The notes beneath the pieces are model-generated. The model searched no databases. It worked only from the letters and a program-made list of their open reading frames with translations, and was not told where the DNA came from. From assembly GCF_964340395.1 (NCBI RefSeq), contig NC_135555.1, positions 19,973,947 to 20,037,946 on the forward strand: a stretch of 64,000 nucleotides of DNA, written 5' to 3'. The DNA comes from Glandiceps talaboti. Taxonomy: Eukaryota; Hemichordata; Enteropneusta; Spengelidae. Positions 21,142 through 31,575 of the stretch are shown here, piece by piece. The position numbers were made by a program, and so were the translations under genes. Each line of letters opens with the position of its first letter. The first letter of the stretch is position 1.

Positions 21142-23490
21142 ATGGCAGAACACAAACCAGCGTTCATTTTCCTGATAGTGTTGACTATGGTGGTTTACCT
21201 GTTGACAATAACGGTAAATGCATTGAGTGGAAGTTCTGCTGGACGAGAACTAGGTACGGATCATTACTATTAATAGGGAGGGGGGGGGGACGTATTCTTT
21301 GCATTTTTACCTCCCGTAAGGGGACGGGAGGTATTAAAAGGGTAATGTGTGTCTGTGTCATTATTTTCTAAAAATCGGCTGGCTCAATTGTAATGAAATT
21401 TGGGATATACAATCTTTAGGGTAATGGCTAGACCTGATTATGTTTTGAGCCAGATCTGTTAATGTTTAATTAGAGAAATTTGAATATTAATGAAATCAAC
21501 TAATTACGCAATATCTTAAGACTGCATACCTCAATTTCAATATAATTTAGTATATTCGTTAAACATAACAACATACATTTGTCCTATAAAACTCGTTGAT
21601 GTATCTTACAGCGTTAATGAATAATTTGCATAATTAAATATTTTTGGTAATTAGGCTATATCTTAAGAATACATACTTCAAATTCAACATAATTTAGTAC
21701 ATACGTTAACCATAAGAAAACACATAAGTCCTATCAAGTTTGTTGATGCACCGTACAGTGTTAATGAATAATTTGCATAATTAATGATTTTCGGTAATTA
21801 GGCTATATCTTAAGAATACATACTTCAATTCCAATATAATTCAGTACACACCTTAACCATAACAAAGCGGATATGTCCTATAAAATCTTTTATATAGCTT
21901 AGTTTTAATGAAAAAATTAATGATTTTAGGTAACTAGGTTGTATATTAAAAATGCAAGCTTCAAATTTCGTATATAATACGTACATCAACCATAATAATA
22001 CGCACCTGTCCTATGAAGTTTGTTGCTACAACTTTTTCCTTTAATGAGTATTTTGAATAATGAACGATATTCAGTAATTAAGCAGTATCATACACTCTTA
22101 CATACATTAACCTAAGAAAGCACGCTTGTCCAAAAAACAAAGCCTGTTACCATGTTTTTTTTAGTTTAATTAGTTATTTGCATAATTAGTGATTCCCTTA
22201 CGGGAGGCATTCAGTTTAAATCTGGCGTTTACATACTATAGGTTGACACTTAGACTGTAAGATACATCGTGATGTTTCGCCCTCACCGGCCTCCTCTCAC
22301 AGGGGTTAGCCGATGTTTGAGGGCGCACCGCCACGGCGTACCTTACAGACAAGTTGACACTATGTCTACATCATAATGCCTCTTTCAAGATTGAATGCAA
22401 GTCATGTGTGGATGTAATAATGTCATCGGGCTCAAAGTGGTTTAAAATACAGCTGTTAAAATTTAGTACAGAATGTTGTTCAACATACATCCATTTGACT
22501 ATAGACGTATGAGAGCGATGAGATGGATTGAAGCCATTGATAGCTCTAGACTTAGCACTATATTACTGTCTTTAATAATGGCATGAACAATGTAATTTGA
22601 ATGTAATTCGACGTTGAATCAGCAACTTAAAAGCTATAAGCTCACCAAGTTTTATTTACTTATTTATATATTTATCACTTTCTTTAGGTCTATTCTTGAG
22701 AAGTACTGGCAATATATCTGACAAATACTACCTTGAAATTACGCCAGCTGGTTGGACTTTCTCAATCTGGGGATTTATCTATGCATGGACAATGGCATGG
22801 TTGATCTACGCCCTCACTACCATTTGCCGTCTCAGCAAGATGAATTACGTGTACTTGCACCCTCAAGTGATGACACCTGTGTTTTACTTTGTTTTTATCA
22901 CCAATTTAGGTCTCAACATAGGTTGGCTTTTCTTATTTGATCGTGAATATATTCCTGTTGCACTTGTCTTTTTAGTTTTCGTTGCATTCACACTTTATGT
23001 TTGTATGTATATTTCACATGTGAATTTGAAGAGAAATCTAGAGGAGATGGCAGAATACAACATGAAAGAGGTCTATGCCATCCGTGTTCTCGTTCACAAT
23101 GGCCTAGCTTTCTACGCAACTTGGTGCACTATCGCTACCTTGCTAAATCTGGCCATGACCCTAGCTTACTTCATCGGTATTCCACAACACACGGCCAGTA
23201 CAGTGGCCCTATCCATCTTGAGTGTTGAAATTGTGGCCTGGTTTATCGTCGAGAATTTTGTCTTCGAGCAGTTCCTTCGTTACACTGTCAGTCCTTACCT
23301 AGTCATTTTTATAGCTCTGTCAGGCAGTTTGACCAAAAACTGGGATCCCAAGAAGACAAATTCTATCTTCACCATAGCCTTGCTTGGTGTGGCTGTTTTA
23401 TTGTCTGTAATAAGAGTTGGTTTGTTGATTTGGAGACAAATTAACAGACCTCTACTTGCTGAGAAACCCAAGATTGACCAAAAGGTCTAG
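21142..23490 (+). CDS. TspO/MBR-related multi-pass membrane protein, two coding exons, 304 aa
   Basis: Coding exons 21142-21253 and 22688-23490 (stop TAG). Donor CTAG|GTACGG and acceptor TTCTTTAG|GTCT join in phase 1. The ATG follows TAAATA and sits in an exon opened by the acceptor at 21094, so an upstream untranslated exon is likely. Exon 1 encodes a hydrophobic N-terminal segment (about residues 8-28), a membrane helix or signal anchor. The hallmark lies at about 46-70: [20 protein letters not shown] then GFIYAW, the Pro-Gly-Trp and Trp-Gly-x-x-Tyr signature resembling TspO/translocator helix 1. Roughly six more hydrophobic segments follow (about 68-84, 100-118, 125-146, 176-200, 212-232, 240-252, 264-284). 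Bacterial TspO has five helices in about 160 residues; this is the longer animal form (I recall the PTHR33802 grouping, from memory). The ligand is unknown; tetrapyrrole or sterol binding would be extrapolation. A truncated paralogue lies at 45518. Confidence 0.85.
21309..22210. mobile_element. 0.9-kb repeat in TspO-gene intron with CTCCCGTAAG ends and internal tandem array
   Basis: Left end ACCTCCCGTAAGG and right end CCTTACGGGAGGCAT are inverted. Between them, about five diverged units of about 135-147 bp start near 21501, 21648, 21795, 21930 and 22075; each carries TAATTAGGCTATATCTTAAG and ATAATTTGCATAATTAATGA words. A non-autonomous element that amplified its core is the simplest reading. 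It fills most of intron 1. Confidence 0.7.
22251..22352. mobile_element. 102-bp foldback element, family TAGACTGTAAG, 9-bp TSD
   Basis: Same length and family as 16448-16549. Flanked by perfect GTTGACACT repeats at 22242-22250 and 22353-22361. It lies within intron 1 of the TspO-related gene. Confidence 0.9.
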
Positions 23491-23503
23491 AAAAGGCAAA
23501 TTA

Positions 23504-23526
23504 TGTAAAAAAAAAAAAAAAAAAAA
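23504..23526. repeat. poly(A) run in TspO-gene 3' UTR
   Basis: About 22 A residues shortly after the stop codon. No canonical AATAAA was found nearby, so the mRNA end remains unplaced. Confidence 0.8.
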
Positions 23527-23727
23527 GACTACAGTACATTGTATATGTCCAGTAAGTTATAGTGTTTTCGACTATCTGCTAACCGTCATTGTAATATACA
23601 GAAAGATTTTTTTTTACATTTTAATGAAATGTTCAATATCACTTCGTTTAGCCTCATTTCATGCTCCTTAGCTTAGTTAAAATTAATCCTCATTTTATGA
23701 TCATGATGATCATTATCATCACCAACC

Positions 23728-23931
23728 CACAGGGGCGTGTAATATGGCATAGATTGTTGTTTTCCAGGTCTACAGACTAAATATAACAACCTTTTGAATA
23801 TATATTCCTACCTGTATAGGGAAAGATTTATAGTATACGTAGTACTATAGATTGATACATTTGTAGCAGCAAGATTCGTATGATATTTTCCTAAGAAAAC
23901 GGAAATCTAAGCAATAATACACGCCCCTGTG
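23728..23931. mobile_element. 204-bp MITE, 13-bp TIR CACAGGGGCGTGT, 8-bp TSD
   Basis: Perfect 13-bp terminal inverted repeats at 23728-23740 and 23919-23931. Target repeats CACCAACC lie at 23720-23727 and 23932-23939. The 8-bp duplication and CA-rich terminus fit a hAT-type non-autonomous element. A fragment of the family is at 15941. Confidence 0.9.
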
Positions 23932-24010
23932 CACCAACCCACCACCATCATCACCATGATCATGATTATTCTCATCATTGTCAGTCATCATCGATATCCT
24001 CTCATTGTTT

Positions 24011-24038
24011 CCACCACCACCACCACCACCACCACCAA
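24011..24038. repeat. (CAC)n microsatellite
   Basis: Nine CAC units. The corresponding (CAC)n in copy II (45752-45789) lies exactly where the truncated TspO exon ends, suggesting a role in that deletion. Confidence 0.85.
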
Positions 24039-24123
24039 TCATAATTACGAAATATTTCAAATGTGAAATTTCTTTATTTTGTTAGCAGATACAATAACAA
24101 CTAAAGTATTATTTCACTGTCTG

Positions 24124-24391
24124 GATGTTGGCAATGCTTGCAGCATGTCCATTTGTATCAAACATTCTTTTACGTCATAAAATAATGCATGGAATTTCCA
24201 GAAATGTTGAGTTTGATGAGTTCCATATTCCACATAGAAATGTTATCCACACCCTAATGATTCCTATTATTGGAAGGAAACTAAAACAAAACAAATACTT
24301 ACATCCAGAAAATGATTTTAAATGTTAAACTTATAGCTCAGACAAAATGGACACCAAAAAGTGGTACACTTAAAATACTTCTGCTTAGTAT
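24124..24391. other. gene-free interval
   Basis: No coding signal; partly homologous to 45895-45990 of copy II. Confidence 0.4.
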
Positions 24392-24440
24392 TAGTAGTGG
24401 TAGTAGTAGTAGTAGTAGCAGTAATAGTTGTAGTAGTTGC

Positions 24441-24474
<34 letters not shown>

Positions 24475-24540
24475 ATAGTAGTAGTAGTGTAGTAGTAGTA
24501 GCAGTAGTAGTAGTAGTTGTAGTAGTAGTAGTAGTAGTAA
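24392..24540. repeat. (GTA)n trinucleotide microsatellite
   Basis: About 150 bp of GTA/GCA/GTT units. Long poly-Ser, poly-Val and poly-Tyr frames here are artefacts. Confidence 0.9.
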
Positions 24541-25529
24541 ATTTATTATTGTGACTTGCAACTCAGAGTTGCCCTGCAAAAGACCTTATAAGTCACCACT
24601 AAATACACATTATAGATTCAGTAGGTTGAGAGTACAAAAATAAAGAAATGCAGGTATAAACTGGCAAAACAAAACAATTTAAGCATACAGTAGCGTTCTT
24701 CGTTTATAAAATGCCTTTTAAAAAAGACTTTTGTAGGTGTTCTTACTGGTTTGGAGAAAAGGTAACTTATTTTTTTTCCTGTGTCATAGCCTGCATGCAG
24801 GTTATTAAGAATAGAGCTGAGATATTGTTGTCTGGTATTGAACACATTCAAACAAAAAATAACGTTGATCTTCTACATCCTTTTAATTACAAAATCTACA
24901 AATTCTCTCATTTACCAACTCATGCCTAAAAACACCCTGTTTCAATACATAGTGGCAAGATGCCCATACGAAAGTTTAAACAAAATGTGCCAAAAATGGT
25001 GTCTGAGAATGACTTAAGTTCAGATTTGGGTACTTTTCAAGTTGACATTGCAACTTGAATTTAGTGTATGCAGTGTTTTATTTAAGGGTGGTAAGTAGGT
25101 AAAATCTACCGGGGTTCCCACATCATTTTACCGGGGTTCCCCACCTAAACTATGATACATTGCATGGGAAGCACTACCAGTTTTACCTCTTTCCCCCTTT
25201 CTGTTACCGGGGTTCCCAAACCTTAGCAAAAACACTGGTATGTACAGAGTTTATAATAATTAGTATAACTATAAGATAACAGTCATACATCTAAAAGTTG
25301 CAAACATGGTTGAGTAGTCTAAAGATGACATTGTGATACATTATTCAGAACTTTAGATGGAATTTATAATGTAAACCATTTGTCTTTATATTGTGGTAGT
25401 AATTTCTTGAGCTAGATTTGTGTACAAGGGTGAAAAGATTATTCACGGTTTCTGAAATTTGTACATTTCTTTATATTAAACTTGATGTAATCTCTAGAAA
25501 TGTTGAACTGTTTGTTATTTGTCCATGTG
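24541..25529. other. gene-free interval with TACCGGGGTTCCC repeats
   Basis: Three copies of TACCGGGGTTCCC occur at 25109-25220, spaced about 27 and 77 bp apart. From about 25370 the DNA matches copy II near 46160. Confidence 0.5.
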
Positions 25530-25612
25530 TGTATGTATGTATGTATGTATGTATGTATGTATGTATGTATGTATGTATGTATGTATGTATGTATGTACGG
25601 TATGTATGTATG
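25530..25612. repeat. (ATGT)n microsatellite
   Basis: About 18 units of ATGT. The same microsatellite has expanded at the matching position of copy II (46355-46503). Confidence 0.95.
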
Positions 25613-26206
25613 TGCATACCTACCTACCTTCCTACAAGCTGTACAAAATGCTGTACACCAGTGTATAACAGCTGTCATGAATATTCAGTATTAAACCATT
25701 GAATAATGTATTACTGCTATCTCCCATGATGCAATAGCCCATGGCAAAGATACCCTATTGAGGCATAGGATCAACTTGATGTTTTTTTTGAGATCGTAAA
25801 TAATTGTAAGTGATGTAAAATCATAAAATGACTATTCCGAACCCATAGTTTATGAAAATGTTCTATTTCCAGGAGTAGTGTTCCCTGTCAACTTCATAAA
25901 CACTCATGATTTTTGGACGTTCTTTTGTATTTTTCAATGGTAATGTTTGAAGAATTCAGTGTAACCGCTATTGTCATTATTATCTACTATCATGAATTTG
26001 TTAAGGTCTCTTCAAATGTAAATAAACATGCAAGAACAATTTGCAAGTCCTGTTGCATCCATTGCAATGAATGTTCTGTGTACTGCCCAAGGGTATAATA
26101 TGTGTTACAGGCTAGGTTATGATGCGACTCAATGTTACAGTTTTACAGTGTTTAAAATAAAAAGAGACAATCTATTTTGAAACTGAACACACAAGACGAT
26201 ATATAG

Positions 26207-26438
26207 TAGACTGTTGACAGTCAGTTGTGGCTTTTTGCTACGTTTTATCTAAAACTAAAGTCGTTGCCTCGCTCCGATCCGGAGCAATACTATAACCGTG
26301 TACTGATAAGCGAGTGCCAGAGTTCGACAATCGCAGTTCCTATCGTTACGCATTAGTATTCAGTGCTACAGAGCAATGTGACGACTTTGATTTAGATGAA
26401 ACGTAGCAAAAAAGGCACGAACAACTGTCGACAGTCTA
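26207..26438. mobile_element. 232-bp foldback element, TIR TAGACTGT(T/C)GACAG
   Basis: The left arm runs TAGACTGTTGACAGTCAGTTG...TTTTGCTACGTTT.ATCTAAA..AAAGTCGT and is matched inverted by the right end ...ACAACTGTCGACAGTCTA. Arms exceed 60 bp with few mismatches. Flanks GACGATATA and GATGATAAA agree at seven of nine positions, a possible aged 9-bp target duplication. Confidence 0.75.
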
Positions 26439-26697
26439 GATGATAAAGGAACTTGCAAATGTTTCAAATCAGCAAATGTTCAAGTTGCACAGCACAAAAT
26501 GATGTCATTCTTAAATTGAAGGTCATCTCATTCTTATCACCTATGTTTACATTGTTCTCACACTCAAACATACACATACACACATCACCATGACTACGTA
26601 CACAATCTAAACTCCGCTTCAGTTCTGCTAACAAAATGACACTGTTGAACCAATAGTACATACTCTGGATCATAAAGTTGGCCATGAATAATAAATT

Positions 26698-26810
<113 letters not shown>

Positions 26811-27068
26811 AATAATCCTCAACAGAAATAATTCAGCCTACTGCTGTACTGAGTGCCTTTCAATACACTATCACTTTTGTATTACACTTCAGTAAGGCCT
26901 AATTTTTTGCGCTGGGAATTCCTCCCAGCGATTTTCTGTTATGCAGACAACTACACACATACAAACAAACAAACACAAATGCTACAGAAATCCATTCTGG
27001 TTTGGGACTACGTGACAGGGCTATGTTGCACTCTCTATATCACATTGCTGTGGAACTGTCAAGGCTTT

Positions 27069-27367
27069 CCCAGTCAGTCCACAGGCTATCCCAGAGTCAC
27101 CCAGGTCTGGCAAACATAGCACCTGCGGGCTCCGTGTGAGTAATCGTCCCCGACGTTTCGAGTCATTACTCCAGGAGTCCCCCCAAATTCACACTCGTCT
27201 TGTGAGAGAGACACGGCTAAGTGATACAGCCTACCCATCGAGTCTGTAGAACACTCACCCTGGGTTTGGGTCGGTCACAGAAAAATCCCCTGTTTCCAGT
27301 GGGGTTCAATTCTGTGACCTCCCGACTGCTAATCCTGTGCGCTAACCACTACGCCACAGGGAGCTGG
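27069..27367 (-). mobile_element. tRNA-derived SINE (minus strand)
   Basis: Read on the minus strand, the head begins AGCTCCCTGTGGCGTAGTGG. It has a near-perfect Pol III box A (TGGCGTAGTGGTTAGC, 27341-27356) and a box B-like GGTCACAGAATTGAACCC (27302-27319). The body contains TGGAGTAATGACTCGAAACG and continues to about 27069; the 3' end is uncertain. The head is too diverged from a tRNA fold, and followed by too long a body, to be a functional tRNA gene. Confidence 0.75.
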
Positions 27368-27369
27368 TG

Positions 27370-27775
27370 TAAAAAACAATATTAAGATCACAAAAATTTT
27401 GAAGTCTCATGAGAAATTGTGGATGAGGAAACTGTAAAGACAAAATAAAACTGTTCTTCCAAGAATCTGTAATGGCTGTACATCTGATGGGAAGAAATAA
27501 ACAATACAGACACCACTTGAAAACAATTTGAAAAACCTGAACTTGACACTCACAGAAAAAAAATATATAATAAGATAAAACAAGTCATTGAGAATGACAT
27601 AGCCCTGCTATAATTGGGTTTTAAGGAATTATCACTACTCTGATCACGCAACAACATTTGTGAACCTAAAACAAACAGACTTAGATATGTTGTGTGTGCT
27701 TGTTGGACATGGAATATGCCTCCAACAATAAAGGATTGGTTGGGTATGGGGGATCATATCACGATGAAAATGGAG
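27370..27775. other. gene-free interval
   Basis: No coding or structural signal recognised. Confidence 0.4.
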
Positions 27776-28482
27776 TCTGAGTTATGGCTTTGGACATGGA
27801 AAATTCACAAACAAAATGGCTGCCAGGCAGCCATATTGGATCGTATCATGACGAAAATAGATATGCACATGTATGTCATAGAACACTGTCCTAATACCAA
27901 CTTTAAATGAGATCTGTTCAAGCATGTCTGAGTTATGGCTTTGGACATGAAAATTCGCAAACAAAATGGCTGGCAGGCAGCCATATTGGATCGTATCACG
28001 ACGAAAATGGATATACACATGTATGTCATAGAACACTGTCCTAATACCAACTTTGAATGAGATCTGTTCAAGCATGTCTGAGTTATGACTTTGGACATGA
28101 AAATTCACAAACAAAATGGCTGCTAGGCGGCCATATTGGATCGTATCATGACAACAATGAATATGCACATGTATGTCATAGAACACTGTCCTAATACCAA
28201 CTTTGAATGAGATCTGTTCAAGCATGTCTGAGTTATGGCTTTAGACAGGAAAAATTCGCAAACAAAATGGTTGCTAGGCGGCCATATTGGATCGTATCAT
28301 ATAACAAATTGACGTGCATATGTATGCTATAGTATGTTGCCCCTGTACCAAGTTTGAAAAAAATCGGTCCAGGCATCTCCAAGAAACAGCTGCGGACGGA
28401 CGGACAGACGGACGGACGGACGGACGGACAGACGGAACCCAATCCATAAGTCCCCGTTCCGGACTTCGTCCGCGGGGACTAA
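27776..28482. repeat. 150-bp tandem repeat ending in (ACGG)n and a GGACTTCGTCC hairpin
   Basis: About four units spaced exactly 150 bp (GATCTGTTCAAGCATGTCTG at 27911, 28061 and 28211). Each contains AACAAAATGGCTG, GCCATATTGGATCGTATCA and TATGTCATAGAACACTGTCC. The last unit diverges into CAAGTTTGAAAAAAATCGGTCC, a (ACGG)n run at 28379-28432 and CCCGTTCCGGACTTCGTCCG with GGGGACTAATA. Since 150 is divisible by 3, a repetitive minus-strand frame stays open; I do not regard it as a gene. Confidence 0.85.
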
Positions 28483-29369
28483 TAAAAAATCTACCTACCC
28501 ACCTATTCTAAAATTGTGCGTAATTGGAACCACACAATTTTTTTTATTCGACCTAATATAGATTATTTGTTGGATTATAATTTATATTAGTAAGATTTGG
28601 TTATATGTTGTTTTTATTAATTGTACCTTTCACAATCCCCTCCTCAGTATTGGATATTTGTACTAAATAGTTAACAAAATACACTTTCATTCATCTTCTC
28701 TACTAAAAATAACAATAACTATACAAAGTATTGGGTGTTCTTTCCCTCTTCATACCGTTTTTTAACAGACACAACCCTTTGAAAAGCAGGCTAACAAATA
28801 TCAGACTAATCCACTAAAAATTATTCGTATTTCAGTCTTCTTTTGAACCCCCCCCCCCCCCCCACCATCACCACCACCACCACACACACAAATATTTATA
28901 CCAAATTGGCTGGCATATCACAGGTAAAGTTATCATCACTCAATCTAGAATCAGACATCCATAAAAGACACATGCCTATAACATGATAGCTGAAGGTACG
29001 GTAGTTCAGTTGTGCTAAATTTGAACACATTATTTGCTAGTATCTCTTTGCCTTTCCTAGCACATTCAACTTGTTTGAAAGAACTACAATTTCTGTGTAT
29101 TTCACAAAATGAGATTTTCTACAACTCTTATTACGATTAGATCCCATTCAATACATTATCACATCTCTATGGCTTTTCATAAATGTTAAATCTATATATT
29201 TTATGCCTGAAAATTTCTGTACGGACTCCTAATTTCTGATATCATAGTTGTCACTCTCGGTTTTCATCGATGTATACTCTTCAATGTCTGGTACATTCAC
29301 ACACTTATTTTTTAAAGACTTTTTGCATATATCACATTTAATGACTATTACCTTTGTATTTAATTATTA
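28483..29369. other. gene-free interval
   Basis: A poly(C)/(CAC) patch lies at 28848-28885. Nothing else recognised; this is downstream (3') of the minus-strand zinc-finger gene. Confidence 0.4.
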
Positions 29370-29527
29370 TTTTGTCTGGTCATATTTCTTTGTTGACTAT
29401 TAGTTCTTTCCAAACACTTCACATTAGTATGGCTCTCCACTTGTGTGGAGTCTCCTACCTGTTATCTGTGATCCACATACTCCACATTTATATGACTTTT
29501 CTTCTGTGTGGATTCTTGTATCATGTA
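29370..29527 (-). pseudogene. decayed zinc fingers beyond the stop of the 15-finger gene
   Basis: The minus strand still shows finger remnants in shifted frames: a sixteenth finger loses its frame by a small insertion near 29565, giving the stop at 29528. Beyond it lie RIHTEEKSYKCGVCG and HTSGEPY with internal stops. The protein was once longer at its C-terminus. Confidence 0.75.
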
Positions 29528-30907
29528 TTAATTGTTCTTGTTGTCCAAAGTCCTTACCATATATACTTCACAATTCAATGGGTTTCTTTTCACACCAGTA
29601 TGAATTCTTTGATGTGTAGTCAAATTCGCTTTCACACTGAAAGTCTTTCCACACACTTCACATTTGTATGCCTTTTCACCTGTGTGGATTCTTCTATGTC
29701 TGGTCATATTTCCTTTCACACTGAAAGTCTTACCACACACTTCACATTTGTATGGCTTTTCACCAGTGTGGATTCTTTGATGTGTGGTCAGATTTTCTTT
29801 CACACTGAAAGCCTTTCCACACACTTCACATTTGTAGGGCTTTTCACCAGTATGGATTCTTTTATGTGTGGTCAGAGCCCTTTGTTGACTAAACCTCTTT
29901 CCACACACTTCACATTTGCATGGCTTTTCACCTGTGTGGATTCTTTTATGTGTGGTCAGACCTCCTAGTTCTCTAAAGCTTTTTCCACATATATCACATT
30001 TGTAAGGCTTTTCCCCAGTGTGGATTCTTCTATGTATGGTCATATGTTCTTGCTGACTGAAAGTCTTTTCACACACATCACATTTGTATGGCTTTTCATC
30101 AGTGTGGATTCTTCTATGCCTGGTCATATTTCCTTGTTCACTAAAGCTCTTTCCACACACTTCACATTTGTATGGCTTTTCACCTGTGTGGATTCTCCTA
30201 TGCCTGGTCATATATCCTTGTTTACTAAAGCTCTTTCCACACACTTCACATTTGTAAGGCTTTTCCCCAGTGTGGATTCTTCTATGTATGGTCATATGTT
30301 CTTGCTGACTGAAAGTCTTTTCACACACATCACATTTGTATGGCTTTTCATCAGTGTGGATTCTTCTATGCCTGGTCATATTTCCTTGTTCACTAAATCT
30401 CTTTCCACACACTTCACATATGTAAGGGTTTTCCTCAGTGTGAATCCTTCTGTGTCTGATCACACTTATTTTAACACTGAAACTCTTACCACACACTTTA
30501 CATTTGTATGGCTTTTCACCTGTGTGGATTCTTTTATGTGTGGTCAGATTTTCTTTGTGACTGAAAGCCTTTCCACACACTTCACATTTGTATGGCTTTT
30601 CACCAGTGTGGATTCTTCTATGTCTGGTCAAATGTTCTGTAACACTGAAAGCCTTTCCACACACTTCACATTTGTATGACTTTTCACCTGTGTGGATTCT
30701 TTTATGTGTGGTCAGATATTCTTTGTGACTGAAAGCCTTTCCACACACTTCACATTTGTATGGCTTTTCACCTGTGTGGATTCTGACATGTCTGGTCAGA
30801 GCCCTTTGTTGGCTAAAGCGTTTACCACACACTTCACACTTGTATGGCTTTTCCCCTGTGTGGATTCTTCCATATTTACCCATGTCTGCTTTGCCAATAA
30901 TGTCCAA
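29528..30907 (-). CDS. C2H2 zinc-finger protein, 15 fingers, 459 aa
   Basis: A single open exon. Fifteen consecutive 28-residue Krueppel fingers (C-x2-C-x12-H-x3-H) are joined by canonical HTGEKPYKC linkers. Recognition helices differ finger to finger (SQQRALTRH, SHKEYLTTH, SVKGNMTRH and so on). Fingers 6-7 and 9-10 are almost identical, evidence of an internal duplication. No KRAB, SCAN, BTB or ZAD domain precedes the array; the N-terminus is a short MDIIGKADMGKYG leader running straight into a linker, so either an upstream exon exists or the protein is finger-only. Likely a sequence-specific nuclear DNA-binding protein; targets unknown. The last two linkers change (HTGEKAYKC, then HTGVKRNPLNC) before the frame breaks. 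Upstream DNA (30908-31100) resembles that of the paralogue at 47310. Confidence 0.9.
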   Translation of the reverse strand: MDIIGKADMGKYGRIHTGEKPYKCEVCGKRFSQQRALTRHVRIHTGEKPYKCEVCGKAFSHKEYLTTHKRIHTGEKSYKCEVCGKAFSVTEHLTRHRRIHTGEKPYKCEVCGKAFSHKENLTTHKRIHTGEKPYKCKVCGKSFSVKISVIRHRRIHTEENPYICEVCGKRFSEQGNMTRHRRIHTDEKPYKCDVCEKTFSQQEHMTIHRRIHTGEKPYKCEVCGKSFSKQGYMTRHRRIHTGEKPYKCEVCGKSFSEQGNMTRHRRIHTDEKPYKCDVCEKTFSQQEHMTIHRRIHTGEKPYKCDICGKSFRELGGLTTHKRIHTGEKPCKCEVCGKRFSQQRALTTHKRIHTGEKPYKCEVCGKAFSVKENLTTHQRIHTGEKPYKCEVCGKTFSVKGNMTRHRRIHTGEKAYKCEVCGKTFSVKANLTTHQRIHTGVKRNPLNCEVYMVRTLDNKNN

Positions 30908-31100
30908 TACATAAAATCGGTATGGCTGCTAGCTTAATGAAGTCCTTGTTTGTGTGGTACATCTATATCATGTATAACAGCTGTATGTATAGTGTCGGTA
31001 CTGCCTCTATTGTATGTTCCTACACTTTGTTTTCGCTGCAGTACTGTATAATTCCAGCTGATCATAACTATACCTGTAACTTAAGATAAGATAAGATTAA
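30908..31100 (-). promoter_or_regulatory. conserved 5' region of zinc-finger gene 1
   Basis: Matches 49551-49760 upstream of the paralogue: shared ATGAAGT.CTTGTTTGTGTGG, TACTGCCT.TA.T.TATGTT and GATCATAA.TAT.CCTG words. On the minus strand a conserved TTAAG..GCTA.CAG looks like a splice acceptor just before the coding start. It probably holds promoter and/or 5' UTR. Confidence 0.5.
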
Positions 31101-31434
31101 ATTAATATTAAGGTATGGTCTTCCTTTCTCAAAGCTGTATGGTAAATATTTTCTTTAGTCTAAAACTGGATGATTTTAAATGGAACAATCTAAGTTTATA
31201 GCTTTTTACTCTGCTCAAGTGAAAATACTTAAATGAAACTTGATTCAAGTATACTAGTATATTGTTAATGAATGATTTCTTGTACAATCATCTCCTGGCT
31301 CTGTTAGAGCAGTTGATTGCATAGTAGGTAGTTACTCAAGATTTTTAAAAAATGTACAATAGATTACATCATCAGTTTTATCTTAATACCTGGTTTTATT
31401 TCTGTCAATAAGGGATATTCCATTAGTGACGAGA

Positions 31435-31444
31435 TCTCGCGAGA
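31435..31444. promoter_or_regulatory. TCTCGCGAGA promoter motif
   Basis: Exact palindromic TCTCGCGAGA, known in vertebrates as a core-promoter element bound by BANP. It lies 131 bp before the SAP-like exon ATG in the only CpG-rich patch nearby. AGCAACGGTTGCT (31451-31463) follows directly. It could also serve the divergent zinc-finger gene. Function is inferred. Confidence 0.6.
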
Positions 31445-31575
31445 CCACCTAGCAACGGTTGCTACGCGCGTGACAAAGGTCAAGCTTTGCCCCACATACG
31501 CCATTTAACACATGTAAAGAATTTGCAGGTCCACATGTCAGGAACGTCTTTTTCCCGTTTTCCGCTGTATTCACC

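Larger units (their letters stand above)
22362..26155 (+). repeat. segmental duplication, copy I (TspO end)
   Basis: Paired with 45243-47030. Shared landmarks: GTCTACATCATA with ATGTGTGGATGTA..AATGTCATC, the TspO second exon start, AGATACAATAACAAC, TAGTAATTTCTTG..AGATTATTCA, CATTGCAATGAAT..TTCTG and GACTCAATGTTACTGTTTTACAGTG. Copy I keeps the full second exon; copy II lacks it after about codon 70 of that exon. Confidence 0.8.

Noticed and set aside
27301-27367. functional tRNA on the minus strand
   Set aside because: Box A is good but box B and the acceptor pairing are degraded and a longer SINE body follows.
27015-27609. DNA transposon with CAGGGCTATGT inverted ends enclosing the SINE
   Set aside because: The 11-bp inverted match exists, but no flanking target duplication or extended terminal similarity was found.
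27782-28225. 147-codon repetitive minus-strand frame as a gene
   Set aside because: It follows from a 150-bp non-coding tandem repeat; no start context, domain or splice sites.
27776-28360. CRISPR-like array
   Set aside because: Units are contiguous 150-bp tandem copies without distinct spacers, in a eukaryotic genome.
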